Shown here: in pieces, positions 44,126-53,049 of the stretch | How positions within the stretch are numbered: the stretch's first letter is position 1 | Layout: every line of letters starts with the position of its first letter | Origin: Arthrospira sp. PCC 9108 | GTDB lineage: Bacteria > Cyanobacteriota > Cyanobacteriia > Cyanobacteriales > Microcoleaceae | DNA: 64,000 nucleotides | Assembly (NCBI GenBank): GCA_016745315.1 | Contig: CP066886.1 | Span: 4,588,501 to 4,652,500 of the forward strand | Direction of reading: 5' to 3' | Notes under the pieces: model-generated | What the model was told of the DNA's origin: nothing | What the model saw: the letters and a program-made list of their open reading frames with translations, nothing else | Database searches by the model: none | Made by a program: the position numbers and the translations under genes

Positions 44126-44899
44126 ATGAATGTAATACCCGCCATAGACCTATTAGAAGGGCGCTGCGTCCGCTTGTATCAGGGAGACTACACCCAAGCT
44201 GAGACTTTTAATGAAGATCCTGTGGCTGTCGCCCAGGAATGGGTGTCCCAGGGCGCTACTCGTCTGCATTTAGTTGATCTTGATGGGGCGAAAACTGGAC
44301 AACCTACTAACCACGCGGCTATTGGGGCGATCGCCAAAGCTGTCAATGTCCCGATTCAAGTCGGCGGCGGGTTGCGTAGTCGTGATACTGTCGCCGCCCT
44401 ATTTGATTTGGGGGTAGAAAGGGCAATTTTGGGGACGGTAGCGGTGGAAAATCCCCAATTGGTAGCTGAGTTATGCGGTGAGTTTCCCGGACGAATTGCT
44501 GTGGGAATTGATGCCCGTGATGGTAAAGTGGCGACTAGGGGTTGGCTGGAAACTTCCGAGGTCAAAGCTACAGACCTGGCGCACCAAATGGCGCAGTTGG
44601 GGGTGGCTACGATTATTTACACTGATATTCACCGGGACGGGACTTTACAGGGTCCTAATAAAGCGGCATTGCGGGAAGTTGCGGAAATTGTCTCGATTCC
44701 TATTATTGCCTCTGGGGGTGTCAGTAGCATTACTGATTTATTAGGGTTATTGGGATTAGAACCTTTGGGGGTAACTGATGTCATTGTTGGCCGTGCTTTA
44801 TATACTGGAGATGTGGTTTTAAAAGAGGCTATACAGGCGATCGGTCCTGGACGTATTCAGGATATACCCCCTGATTTTGGGAATTCAACTTTTGCCTAA
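44126..44899 (+). CDS. hisA: HisA, phosphoribosylformimino-AICAR-phosphate isomerase
   Basis: 257 residues from ATG 44126 (MNVIPAIDLLEGRCVRLYQG), the family's usual start; an upstream ATG at 44045 would add 27 non-conserved residues. It is a TIM barrel that opens ProFAR to PRFAR in histidine synthesis. Catalytic Asp8 (PAIDL) and the second Asp in YTDIHRDGTLQG are present, with phosphate-binding QVGGGLRSRDT and IASGGVSS. Not in a his operon here, as is usual in cyanobacteria. The repeat array starts right at its stop. Confidence 0.95.
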   Translation: MNVIPAIDLLEGRCVRLYQGDYTQAETFNEDPVAVAQEWVSQGATRLHLVDLDGAKTGQPTNHAAIGAIAKAVNVPIQVGGGLRSRDTVAALFDLGVERAILGTVAVENPQLVAELCGEFPGRIAVGIDARDGKVATRGWLETSEVKATDLAHQMAQLGVATIIYTDIHRDGTLQGPNKAALREVAEIVSIPIIASGGVSSITDLLGLLGLEPLGVTDVIVGRALYTGDVVLKEAIQAIGPGRIQDIPPDFGNSTFA

Positions 44900-44900
44900 T

Positions 44901-45473
44901 TAACAGCAGAAACCGATAGATAGGGCGGGTTTATTCATCTTCTCGCTACCAAATCTAATTAACTGTGGAAACCGATAGATAGGGCGGGTTTATTCATCTT
45001 CTCGCTACCAAATCTAATTAACTGTGGAAACCGATAGATAGGGCGGGTTTATTCATCTTCTCGCTACCAAATCTAATTAACAGTAGAACCCGCCCCTACG
45101 CGATCGCACTGTCTCAGAGGGCGGGTTTATTCATCTTCTCGCTACCAAATCTAATTAACAGTAGAACCCGCCCCTACGCGATCGCACTGTCTCAGAGGGC
45201 GGGTTTATTCATCTTCTCGCTACCAAATCTAATTAACAGTAGAACCCGCCCCTACGCGATCGCACTGTCTCGGAGGGCGGGTTTATTCATCTTCTTGCTA
45301 CCAAATCTAATTAACAGTAGAACCCGCCCCTACGCGATCGCACTGTCTCAGAGGGCGGGTTTATTCATCTTCTCGCTACCAAATCTAATTAACAGCAGAA
45401 ACCGATAGATAGGGCGGGTTTATTCATCTTCTCGCTACCAAATCTAATTAACTGTGGAACCCGCCCCTACATT
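44901..45473. repeat. Tandem array, eight copies of a GGGCGGGTTTATTC unit
   Basis: Eight copies of a 42-base core (AGGGCGGGTTTATTCATC...AATCTAATTAAC) are joined by two spacer types. The short joint contains AAACCGATAGAT and gives a 59-bp period; the long one contains GAACCCGCCCCTACGCGATC and gives a 78-bp period. Order by spacing is short, short, long, long, long, long, short. It ends GAACCCGCCCCTACATTAT. It fills the gap between convergent hisA and the GT39 gene. Confidence 0.95.
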
Positions 45474-45489
45474 ATTTCTGGGCTATTAA

Positions 45490-47331
45490 TTATTCATTGT
45501 GAATAACACGATATAATAAAATTTGCTTGGAAATGCGAACCAATTGATAATTTCCCTGTTTTGTTAAAATGGGATAATCTCCCGGTTGTAGTCCAATTCT
45601 GGCTAAATCCTTAGCGCGACTAACTACCAGGGCTGTGGGTGATTCTGAGGTGTTTTGCAGAACATTAAGGATATGCAAGAGGGGTTCACCTTCCGCCCTA
45701 AAAAAGTCGTTGATTCTAAAAAAATGGACGGGCTGCTGAGAATAGAATACTACGGTAGGTTTAGCAAATCCAATCATCCATAACTCTTCTTGGGGTTGTT
45801 GAAAAGTTGCCAAGTTTTGGGCGATATTTTTTAGAGGGATTTGTCGGTATTCATCGACCAAGAATAAGCCGGGTATAAACACCATATTAAAGAATAAAAT
45901 AAAGCCGATGAGGTTGGCTGTAATAATTAGTCGCCACTGATGACGATCGCCTATTAACCAAGCTATTAAAACAGCGGTAGCTGTCCAGATTATACCACCT
46001 TTTATGGGTAAGCCAGAGTTATTAACTACTGATGCTAAATCTTCAACGGCTGGGTCGGGTCCGATAAATTGGGGGCTGTAAATAATGGCGATCGCTAAAA
46101 CGACTAAAAACAGGATATTAACTAATACTGTATTGAAAAACCAGCGATTTTTACGATTAATATAACTGCTATTTTTGCCGAATTCTTCTCCCCAAAAAAT
46201 GCCGATTAAAATTGCCGCCGCAGGCATTAAAGGCAGCACATAACTAGGAAGTTTAGTAACGGCGATAGTAAAGAATACAAAAATACAGGCAAACCACACC
46301 CAAGCAAATAAACCCAATTGCTGATTTCTGGGTTGATTAATCCATTGATTACGTCGCCAAAATTCCAGCCTATATATGGCTATGGGCAAATAAATAGACC
46401 ATGGTAAAAACCCGATTAAAACCACGACAAAATAGAAATACCACGGCGCACTATGACCATTTACAACACTGGTAAATCTTTGGACATTATGATACCCAAA
46501 AAACGAATCTATATAGTCTTGACCATTTTCAATAATTACCAAAATATACCAAGGGACGGTAATTAATCCGAAAATAATCCCACCCCAAATCACTCCCATT
46601 TCTGGCAAAACTGACCACAGGCGATTTAAATAAGCCAGAAAAACCACCACAATTAATCCGGGGATAACAATACCGACAGGACCTTTAGCTAATACGGCTA
46701 ATCCTGTGAAAATATAGAATCCTAAATACCATCTATTCGGAAATTGCCAGTGACAACAATTTTTGAGTTTATCTACGAAGTTAATAGCCGGATTATTATC
46801 CGATTCTTTGGTAGTGGCATATCCCCAAAAAAAGCTAAATAGACTCAAGCCCATACAGCCACTTAATAACATATCAGAAACCCCCTGCCGCGCCCAGATG
46901 AGAGTTTGTAAATTCAAAGCCACTAAGGCAGTAGCTATCCAAGCAGAAGGCTGAATCTCAGCAAATTTGAGATATTTATGGGTAGTCGATCCGAATTTTT
47001 GTATAGTCAAAAAACAGCCAACCATTAAAGCGATCGCCGATAGAGCAGAAGGCCATCTTACCGCCCACTCATTCACCCCAAAAATATAATAACCCAGGGC
47101 AATTAACCAATAAATTAAAGGAGGTTTATCAAAGCGAGTTTCCTGATTAAAATAGGGAGTAATCCAATTACCGGAGATTTTCATATGACGGGCGGCTTCA
47201 GCAAATAAAGGCTCTGTTTCATCTACTAAACCCACACTACCAAGATGCCACAGAAAAGCCATAATGGCGATCGCCACTAACCCAGCCATAGATAAAATCC
47301 ACGCCGACCCAGGATGACGACCCCACCTCAT
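45490..47331 (-). CDS. GT39-type membrane glycosyltransferase (ArnT/PMT-like)
   Basis: 613 residues from ATG 47331; a TTG at 47373 would add 14 residues. About 12 membrane helices. The first periplasmic loop has the catalytic-type acidic motif GLVDETEPLFAEAARHM, then FDKPPLIYWLIALGYY and AVRWPSALSA, typical of ArnT-like polyprenyl-phosphate sugar transferases. The C-terminal domain of about 110 residues is periplasmic. Donor and acceptor are unknown. Divergent from the DUF2079 gene. Confidence 0.85.
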   Translation of the reverse strand: MRWGRHPGSAWILSMAGLVAIAIMAFLWHLGSVGLVDETEPLFAEAARHMKISGNWITPYFNQETRFDKPPLIYWLIALGYYIFGVNEWAVRWPSALSAIALMVGCFLTIQKFGSTTHKYLKFAEIQPSAWIATALVALNLQTLIWARQGVSDMLLSGCMGLSLFSFFWGYATTKESDNNPAINFVDKLKNCCHWQFPNRWYLGFYIFTGLAVLAKGPVGIVIPGLIVVVFLAYLNRLWSVLPEMGVIWGGIIFGLITVPWYILVIIENGQDYIDSFFGYHNVQRFTSVVNGHSAPWYFYFVVVLIGFLPWSIYLPIAIYRLEFWRRNQWINQPRNQQLGLFAWVWFACIFVFFTIAVTKLPSYVLPLMPAAAILIGIFWGEEFGKNSSYINRKNRWFFNTVLVNILFLVVLAIAIIYSPQFIGPDPAVEDLASVVNNSGLPIKGGIIWTATAVLIAWLIGDRHQWRLIITANLIGFILFFNMVFIPGLFLVDEYRQIPLKNIAQNLATFQQPQEELWMIGFAKPTVVFYSQQPVHFFRINDFFRAEGEPLLHILNVLQNTSESPTALVVSRAKDLARIGLQPGDYPILTKQGNYQLVRISKQILLYRVIHNE

Positions 47332-47479
47332 AAAAGTTTCCCCAATATTTCCAGTTAACTTCAACCCGTCCAACTCCCAGAATCTGATCTACAACCCCTT
47401 AATTTAACAGCCTAACTCAGAAATCGGTGTACTCTGTGGAAAATGTACAATTTTGATCAACATTTCACACCGAGGACGA

Positions 47480-48883
47480 ATGAGAAAAGCCCTATTTCCG
47501 CCCTATTCTTTACCGGTAATCATTTTCCTAACTAGCTTAGTCCTATTTTTTTGTAGCAGTTGGCGACACGCCATATTTCAATCCAACGCCTTCGATTTAG
47601 GAATTTTCGATAATGGCATTTATCTAATTAGCCAAGGCGAGAAACCCTTTGTCACCTTTCGGGGTATCCACATACTCGGCGACCATGCCGCTTGGATTTT
47701 ATACCCCATAGCGCTCCTTTACAAGCTATATCCCGATGTACACTGGCTGTTTGCAGTCCAAGCCATAGCCCTATCAGTCGGGGCGATACCAACCCAATGG
47801 CTGGCTTTACAGGCGGGTTTAAAGCCAACCCAAGCTAACTTAATGGCGATAGTTTATTTGCTATATCCCCTGATTTTCAACGTCAACTTATTCGACTTTC
47901 ACCCAGAAGTTATCGCGCTTCCTCTGTTATTGGTCGCCGTTTATCAAGCCAGGGCGAAACAAGTCCTGTGGTTTTCCCTAATAGTCCTGGTAATTTTGGG
48001 CTGTAAAGCGGTCCTGTCCCTAACGGTGGCGGCTATGGGAGTTTGGTTATTCCTATTTGAAAACCGGCGTAGATGTGGTGCGATCGCCATAATTTTAGGG
48101 CTGACATGGTTTATAATCGCCACAGGTATGATTATCCCCCACTTCAGCGGCGGTCAACCCGAAGCCGTCGCGCGATATGGGGAATTGGGTAACTCAGTCA
48201 CAGAAATCGCCAAAAACCTCTTCTTAAAACCCCGACTGGTGGCGCGACAACTCTTCACATTAGCCAACTTAGAATATCTCCTGCTATTGATACTTCCCCT
48301 GCTGTGGGGACTCTCACCCCGCCATTTAACCCCCATCATCGGCGCATTACCAATTTTAGCCCTTAACCTCCTTAGCAGTAGCCTCCAACAAAAAAACCTC
48401 ACCCAGCATTATTCTCTCCCCATACTGCCATTTTTGCTACTGGCCGTAATTTCTGCCCTACGGGGTAACTCCTATTGGCTACGCCACCCCCGCCATATTA
48501 TGTTATGGTCTCTAGTGGCTTTCTTGGCTTTAGCTAAATACGGTTATTTTTGGTCGCGATATCTCCAACATTTTGACACCGTTGCAGCCTCCAGAGAAGC
48601 TGTCGCCCTCGTTAACAGTCCCGGAAGCGTTTTAACTGCGGACCATATCGCCCCCCACCTTACCCACCGCCAGATTTTGATGTTGGCTACTCAGGGGGCG
48701 GAAAGTTTGGACCTCACCCAGTTTGAGTGGGTCCTACTCAATTCTACTTACCCAGGTTGGAATAGTTCACAGGAACTTGTGGAGGGTCTCATCGTCAAGG
48801 TTCAAAATATCCCAGAGTTTCAATTGGGATATAGCCGCGACGGGGTATTTTTATTTCACCGGGACACCTCCCCGAAAAATTAA
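47480..48883 (+). CDS. DUF2079 family membrane protein
   Basis: 467 residues from ATG 47480 with GAGGA before it; a TTG at 47453 is less likely. Eight to ten membrane helices. The family marks AFDLGIFDNGIYLISQGEKP, ILGDHAAWILYPIALLYKL and VNLFDFHPEVIALPLLL are present. The fold is related to GT-C glycosyltransferases. The C-terminal 110 residues form a soluble domain. It is divergent from a GT39 enzyme, which suggests envelope glycan or glycolipid work; that is inference. Confidence 0.8.
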   Translation: MRKALFPPYSLPVIIFLTSLVLFFCSSWRHAIFQSNAFDLGIFDNGIYLISQGEKPFVTFRGIHILGDHAAWILYPIALLYKLYPDVHWLFAVQAIALSVGAIPTQWLALQAGLKPTQANLMAIVYLLYPLIFNVNLFDFHPEVIALPLLLVAVYQARAKQVLWFSLIVLVILGCKAVLSLTVAAMGVWLFLFENRRRCGAIAIILGLTWFIIATGMIIPHFSGGQPEAVARYGELGNSVTEIAKNLFLKPRLVARQLFTLANLEYLLLLILPLLWGLSPRHLTPIIGALPILALNLLSSSLQQKNLTQHYSLPILPFLLLAVISALRGNSYWLRHPRHIMLWSLVAFLALAKYGYFWSRYLQHFDTVAASREAVALVNSPGSVLTADHIAPHLTHRQILMLATQGAESLDLTQFEWVLLNSTYPGWNSSQELVEGLIVKVQNIPEFQLGYSRDGVFLFHRDTSPKN

Positions 48884-48955
48884 GATTTTCTCAACCGGAA
48901 TTTGAATTTTCCGGAGTGATGATAAGCAGGTTAGTATCAAATTCATTAATAACCT

Positions 48956-49255
48956 ATGTCTAGCACTGATTTGACCCCACCTGTTCACAATTATGAGGAC
49001 ATTGCTATTTCCCCGACTCTTCTACCCACAGAAGAAACTACAACGGGGGCTCTGGCTTCTCCCTCCCTGAAGAAGCATCCTCAATTGGTCTCAACTCGGA
49101 TGATAGAGTATCTGGGCCATGCCTTTTTTATTGTGATGGCTTTGATTGTCATAGACTGTCTACAATACAGGCAACCTATATCAACTGAAATAGGAGTAAC
49201 TCCACATTTACAAGATTTGCAAATTATCAGACGACTGAAAAATAGATTATTGTAA
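48956..49255 (+). CDS. Hypothetical protein with one membrane helix
   Basis: 99 residues. A polar N-terminal 45 residues precede a single hydrophobic segment at about 53-67 (HAFFIVMALIVIDCL), and a short basic C-terminus follows. Not recognised. Confidence 0.5.
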   Translation: MSSTDLTPPVHNYEDIAISPTLLPTEETTTGALASPSLKKHPQLVSTRMIEYLGHAFFIVMALIVIDCLQYRQPISTEIGVTPHLQDLQIIRRLKNRLL

Positions 49256-49363
49256 TCTCAAATACACCCCAAAGATTAGGGTCATAATACATCATTTGAT
49301 ACAGCCGAGAAATCGCACTAAACATTACCCTCGCCCTAAATCATTCTCCCCCCCCTCTCCCCT

Positions 49364-49756
49364 GAGGGCGGGTTTTTTCATCTTCTGGTTGGGAGACGAG
49401 GAAGCAGCAGAACCTATGAGGGCGGGTTTTTTCATCTTCTGGTTGGGAGACGAGGAAGCAGCAGAACCTATGAGGGCGGGTTTTTTCATCTTCTGGTTGG
49501 GAGACGAGGAAGCAGCAGAACCTATGAGGGCGGGTTTTTTCATCTTCTGGTTGGGAGACGAGGAAGCAGCAGAACCTATGAGGGCGGGTTTTTTCATCTT
49601 CTGGTTGGGAGACGAGGAAGCAGCAGAACCCTAGAGAGAGGGCGGGTTTTTTCATCTTCTGGTTGGGAGACGAGGAAGCAGCAGAACCCTAGAGAGAGGG
49701 CGGGTTTTTTCATCTTCTGGTTGGGAGGCGAGGAAGCAGCAGAACCCGCCCCTACA
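49364..49756. repeat. Tandem array, seven copies of a 54-57-bp unit
   Basis: Seven copies of GAGGGCGGGTTTTTTCATC...GACGAGGAAGCAGCAGAACC. The first joints are 54 bp; the last two carry a three-base longer joint (CCTAGAGAGAG), making 57. The array ends GCAGAACCCGCCCCTACA. Because 54 and 57 are multiples of three, all frames are open on both strands, which produces false ORFs. It lies between two convergent genes, nine bases from the MFS stop. Confidence 0.95.
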
Positions 49757-49764
49757 ATTATTAA

Positions 49765-51189
49765 TTATTCATCAACATTAGACTGATATAATTTAAGGAG
49801 GATTTCCTGATGATATTCTCGGGTAATTGGATAAAAGTAGGTAAGGATAATTCCCACGATAGATAATATCATAGGCAGAGGTCCGATCGCCAATCTAATT
49901 GCCAATAATACGGATTCCGGTTGAGTTGGTGTAGGTTGACCGGCTACGGATTCAATAAAACCTGCCCAATCTAAAGTTTGACCTACCATAAAAATCCCTA
50001 AAGCCAAACCAATTTTTTGTAGGAGAACCATAAAAGAATAGAAAATTCCCTCCCGTCGCTGTCCGGTTTTGAGTTCATCATAATCAATAACATCGGTAAT
50101 CATAGACCAGGGAATCAGATAAGCGGTAGATACTCCTAAACCGGCAATAAAACAGAGAAAATACATCAAAAATAACTGTCCTGGCTGTAGAAAGAATAAA
50201 GATAATTGAGCAATTATCCAAAATCCCATGCCGCTGATATATACAATCCTTCTGCCGTATTTTTCGCTGATTTTACTCCACATAAATAAGGTCAATAAAG
50301 CTGTGCCCTGGACGACGATCGCTACTTGAGTAAAAGCCACTTCGGGAAGTTCCATACAATACACGACAAAATATTGGAGAATTGCTGCAGTCAGTTGTAC
50401 CGCCAACCAAGAACATAAATAAATCCCAATTACAAACAAAAAAGGACGGGTACTAAAAGCAATTTTCACCTGTTCGGAGAGGGGTAAAGATGTGGGTGCA
50501 TCAACTTCTCCGGTGGCGGCTTGTACCTGGGCGACACGATCGCGAGTTCCCCAAACACATAAAAAAATGGGTGGGACTGCCATAATACTACAGACCAAAC
50601 CCAAAATCATATATCTGGTAGCTAGGTCTTCAATAGCAGCAAAAATAATAAAAGCTAGAACTAGGGACAAGATGCTACCACCAATGGAAAAAGAGAAGCG
50701 AAACCCATTGAGGGTAGTACGTTCGTTGTAGTCGCGAGTTAATTCAGGGGTGAGGGTAGCATAGGGAAGATTAACGGCTGTGTAAGCGGTATGAAAGGCG
50801 ATCGCAATAATTACATAATACCAAAATAGAGTCTGGGTATTGGTACTAGGTACGATCCACATTAAAAAGAAAAATATGCCAAAGGGAACTGCGGCAAAAA
50901 TCATCCAGGGATAGCGCCGCCCCCAGGGATGCTTAGTGCGATCGCTTAAAACCCCGATAATTGGGTCATTAACGGCATCCCAAATTTTACCGACCATGGG
51001 TACACTCGCCGCCAGTCCGGCTGGTAGTCCGGCGACAGTGGTTAGAAAAAACAACAGGAAAAAAGCGAAAATATTAGCAGTCATGGCTGTTCCCAGGTCT
51101 CCCACCCCAAAAGCTAATTTGGTGGAAAAGTTCATTTTGGGAATAGTAGGACTAGCAGAAGATGACTCAAAGGGGGAAGAATGACTCAT
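49765..51189 (-). CDS. GPH-family (MelB-like) sugar:cation symporter, MFS
   Basis: 474 residues from ATG 51189; an upstream TTG at 51204 is less likely. Twelve membrane helices. The glycoside-pentoside-hexuronide motifs are clear: FGVGDLGTAMTANIFAFFLL at the start, then WDAVNDPIIGVLSDRTKHPW and GRRYPWMI. The middle loop and the helix-7 region EKYGRRIVYISG match. It imports or exports a sugar with Na+ or H+. The substrate is unknown. Confidence 0.88.
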   Translation of the reverse strand: MSHSSPFESSSASPTIPKMNFSTKLAFGVGDLGTAMTANIFAFFLLFFLTTVAGLPAGLAASVPMVGKIWDAVNDPIIGVLSDRTKHPWGRRYPWMIFAAVPFGIFFFLMWIVPSTNTQTLFWYYVIIAIAFHTAYTAVNLPYATLTPELTRDYNERTTLNGFRFSFSIGGSILSLVLAFIIFAAIEDLATRYMILGLVCSIMAVPPIFLCVWGTRDRVAQVQAATGEVDAPTSLPLSEQVKIAFSTRPFLFVIGIYLCSWLAVQLTAAILQYFVVYCMELPEVAFTQVAIVVQGTALLTLFMWSKISEKYGRRIVYISGMGFWIIAQLSLFFLQPGQLFLMYFLCFIAGLGVSTAYLIPWSMITDVIDYDELKTGQRREGIFYSFMVLLQKIGLALGIFMVGQTLDWAGFIESVAGQPTPTQPESVLLAIRLAIGPLPMILSIVGIILTYFYPITREYHQEILLKLYQSNVDE

Positions 51190-51285
51190 AAATTTTAGTC
51201 CCAAGAGGTTCCAGGATAGACAAAGGATCGCGATATCCTAAAAACATAACTGATCTGTTTGCAGTAATCCAATGAGGAGTCAATT

Positions 51286-51891
51286 ATGGCCAGCTTAGGC
51301 GATCGCTTTAACAAAATGATGGGTAAGACCCGCTTTGTAGTCTGTCGGCTATTCCTACACCTAGGCGGCGCTGAGGTTGCGCCATTACTAGGTGTTCTTA
51401 ACCAAGTCACCCGCGAAGCGATAGACCATGATGGAGATCTGGAAATCATGGGGTCGGGACTTGTCGAAGTCTGTCAAAGCCTTCTCCAGTACAATAGTTA
51501 TTGGCAGTCCGCTGGTAATGAAGGAGATGTGATCTGGGATGAAGAAGAAGCCGGGGACTATGTGAATGAGTTATTCACGGACTCTGCTCAAAGGTATCTC
51601 AGTCAACCGGACTTGAACCAAGAAGAAATCGCTCCAGATGAACCGCTGTCCCTACCTATCACCTATAACTTGGTTGTAATAGTTACAATAGGTTGTGAGG
51701 GGGAAGTTCCTGACCTCGAAACTGACCTAGCCAATTTTGAAGCCATGGAAGCTGGACTAAAAAGCATCATCAACCTCCACTACCAAGGGAGTTTACGCGC
51801 GATCCAAATTCATTTTTCCCCGGCGCGGTTGGGTGATGTACTCACGGAAGACCAGCTTTTACAAAACTTTCCCGAACTCGTACCCCTATAA
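51286..51891 (+). CDS. DUF1517 family protein
   Basis: 201 residues. The N-terminal half is helical (VVCRLFLHLGGAEVAPLLGV). The C-terminal half has the DUF1517 strands YNLVVIVTIGCEGEVPD, RAIQIHFSPARLGDVLTED and the closing LLQNFPELVPL. Many family members have an N-terminal membrane region, which is absent here. Cyanobacteria and plant plastids share this family; the role is unknown. It is divergent from the GPH symporter. Confidence 0.75.
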   Translation: MASLGDRFNKMMGKTRFVVCRLFLHLGGAEVAPLLGVLNQVTREAIDHDGDLEIMGSGLVEVCQSLLQYNSYWQSAGNEGDVIWDEEEAGDYVNELFTDSAQRYLSQPDLNQEEIAPDEPLSLPITYNLVVIVTIGCEGEVPDLETDLANFEAMEAGLKSIINLHYQGSLRAIQIHFSPARLGDVLTEDQLLQNFPELVPL

Positions 51892-51932
51892 AGGGTGCAG
51901 AGAAATTTCCTAAGTTAACTTTAGCTAAAATT

Positions 51933-52778
51933 ATGTTACCCAAAAAAGTAATCACGGTTTTAATGGTATTTGCACTCTGTTGGACAACCGTGGCTTGTGG
52001 GTCTTCCTCGCAGACGACCACTCAACAAACGGTCCGCAGTTCAGCATCAGCGGCTAACCGACTGGCTGATGGCAAATATCCCGTTCAACAAGCGCAATAT
52101 GATGATGGTACTGGAGAGTATCGCTTAATGCTGCTCAACGCCAGACCGCCAGTATTTCAGACCTCTGAGTTGCAAATGGCGCGTTTGACGGATGAACAAA
52201 TTAAGGCTGGTGAAAAAAGTCATCTGTTGATCGAAAATAATCAGCCAGTTTTTTACCTGACGGAAGATTTCCAGATTGAATATGTCCACAATGTGACTGA
52301 AACGCGCACTGATCCTCAAACTGGTCAGACTCAAACTGTGGTGGTGCGCCGAGAGTCTAATTTCTGGACTCCTTTTGTGGCTTCGTTTGTGGGTAGTGCG
52401 ATCGCCACTAGCCTATTTTCCCCCCGCTACTATGTTCCTCCCGCCTATCAATCGGGTAGTTCATTAGTTGGCTATGGCGGTTCTGGTAACAGCTATAACC
52501 AGGCGGTGAGTCAATATCGCACGAGGTACAATGAACCTCCCGCCGCTGTTAGAAATCGGCAAACTTTCCGCACCACTGGAACGGCTCGCAGTTCTTCCCC
52601 TGGTTCTACTACTGGCCAAACTAACCCCAATGTTAATCGCTCAACGGGTTCTGGCGCGGGAACTAGCAATCTGCGTCAGTCTCAGCAGGCTCGTCCTCAA
52701 AGACAACGTACACCTAGTTTTGGTAGTGGTAGTAGAAGCCCCAGCCGTTCCGGTTCCTCTGGAAGACGGCGACGTTAA
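51933..52778 (+). CDS. Lipoprotein, Ser/Arg-rich C-terminus
   Basis: 281 residues. A lipoprotein signal lies at about 1-22 (VITVLMVFALCWTTVAC) with the lipobox TVAC, Cys22 being the acylated residue. A globular region follows (about 45-145) and a hydrophobic patch near 148-160 (WTPFVASFVGSAIATSLF). Residues from about 185 to the end are Ser/Thr/Gly/Arg-rich and disordered, ending in SGRRRR. Function unknown. The gap of 41 bases to DUF1517 allows cotranscription. Confidence 0.7.
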   Translation: MLPKKVITVLMVFALCWTTVACGSSSQTTTQQTVRSSASAANRLADGKYPVQQAQYDDGTGEYRLMLLNARPPVFQTSELQMARLTDEQIKAGEKSHLLIENNQPVFYLTEDFQIEYVHNVTETRTDPQTGQTQTVVVRRESNFWTPFVASFVGSAIATSLFSPRYYVPPAYQSGSSLVGYGGSGNSYNQAVSQYRTRYNEPPAAVRNRQTFRTTGTARSSSPGSTTGQTNPNVNRSTGSGAGTSNLRQSQQARPQRQRTPSFGSGSRSPSRSGSSGRRRR

Positions 52779-53049
52779 TTGACATGATCTGAGCTAGGGG
52801 GTGGGTTCGACAGCTCCTCTCCCTGTTCAAGTATTTTGCCCAGGGGACACCCCTGGCGGCTTACTGTTTAAAAACTTATTATTGTTTGATAAGAATATGG
52901 CTTATGATCTGAGATAGCAAAGTGCGCGGAAAAGCGGAAAATAGGTGAGAGGGTTACAACTGATGATTGTTACCTCTTACCTATTCAAGGGTTGCATCAG
53001 ATGTTAAACGCGCCCTTAAAGCCTTAGTCTGATTGAGTAGAGAGGTGCA

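Noticed and set aside
49296..49655. Frames on both strands with repeated FFIFWLGDEEAAEP or PALIGSAASSSPNQ
   Set aside because: They come from a 54-bp tandem repeat that leaves all frames open; there is no single coding frame preference.
49808..49830. Second hammerhead candidate at a CTGATGA on the plus strand
   Set aside because: It lies in the MFS coding region and lacks stem II, GAAA and stem III.
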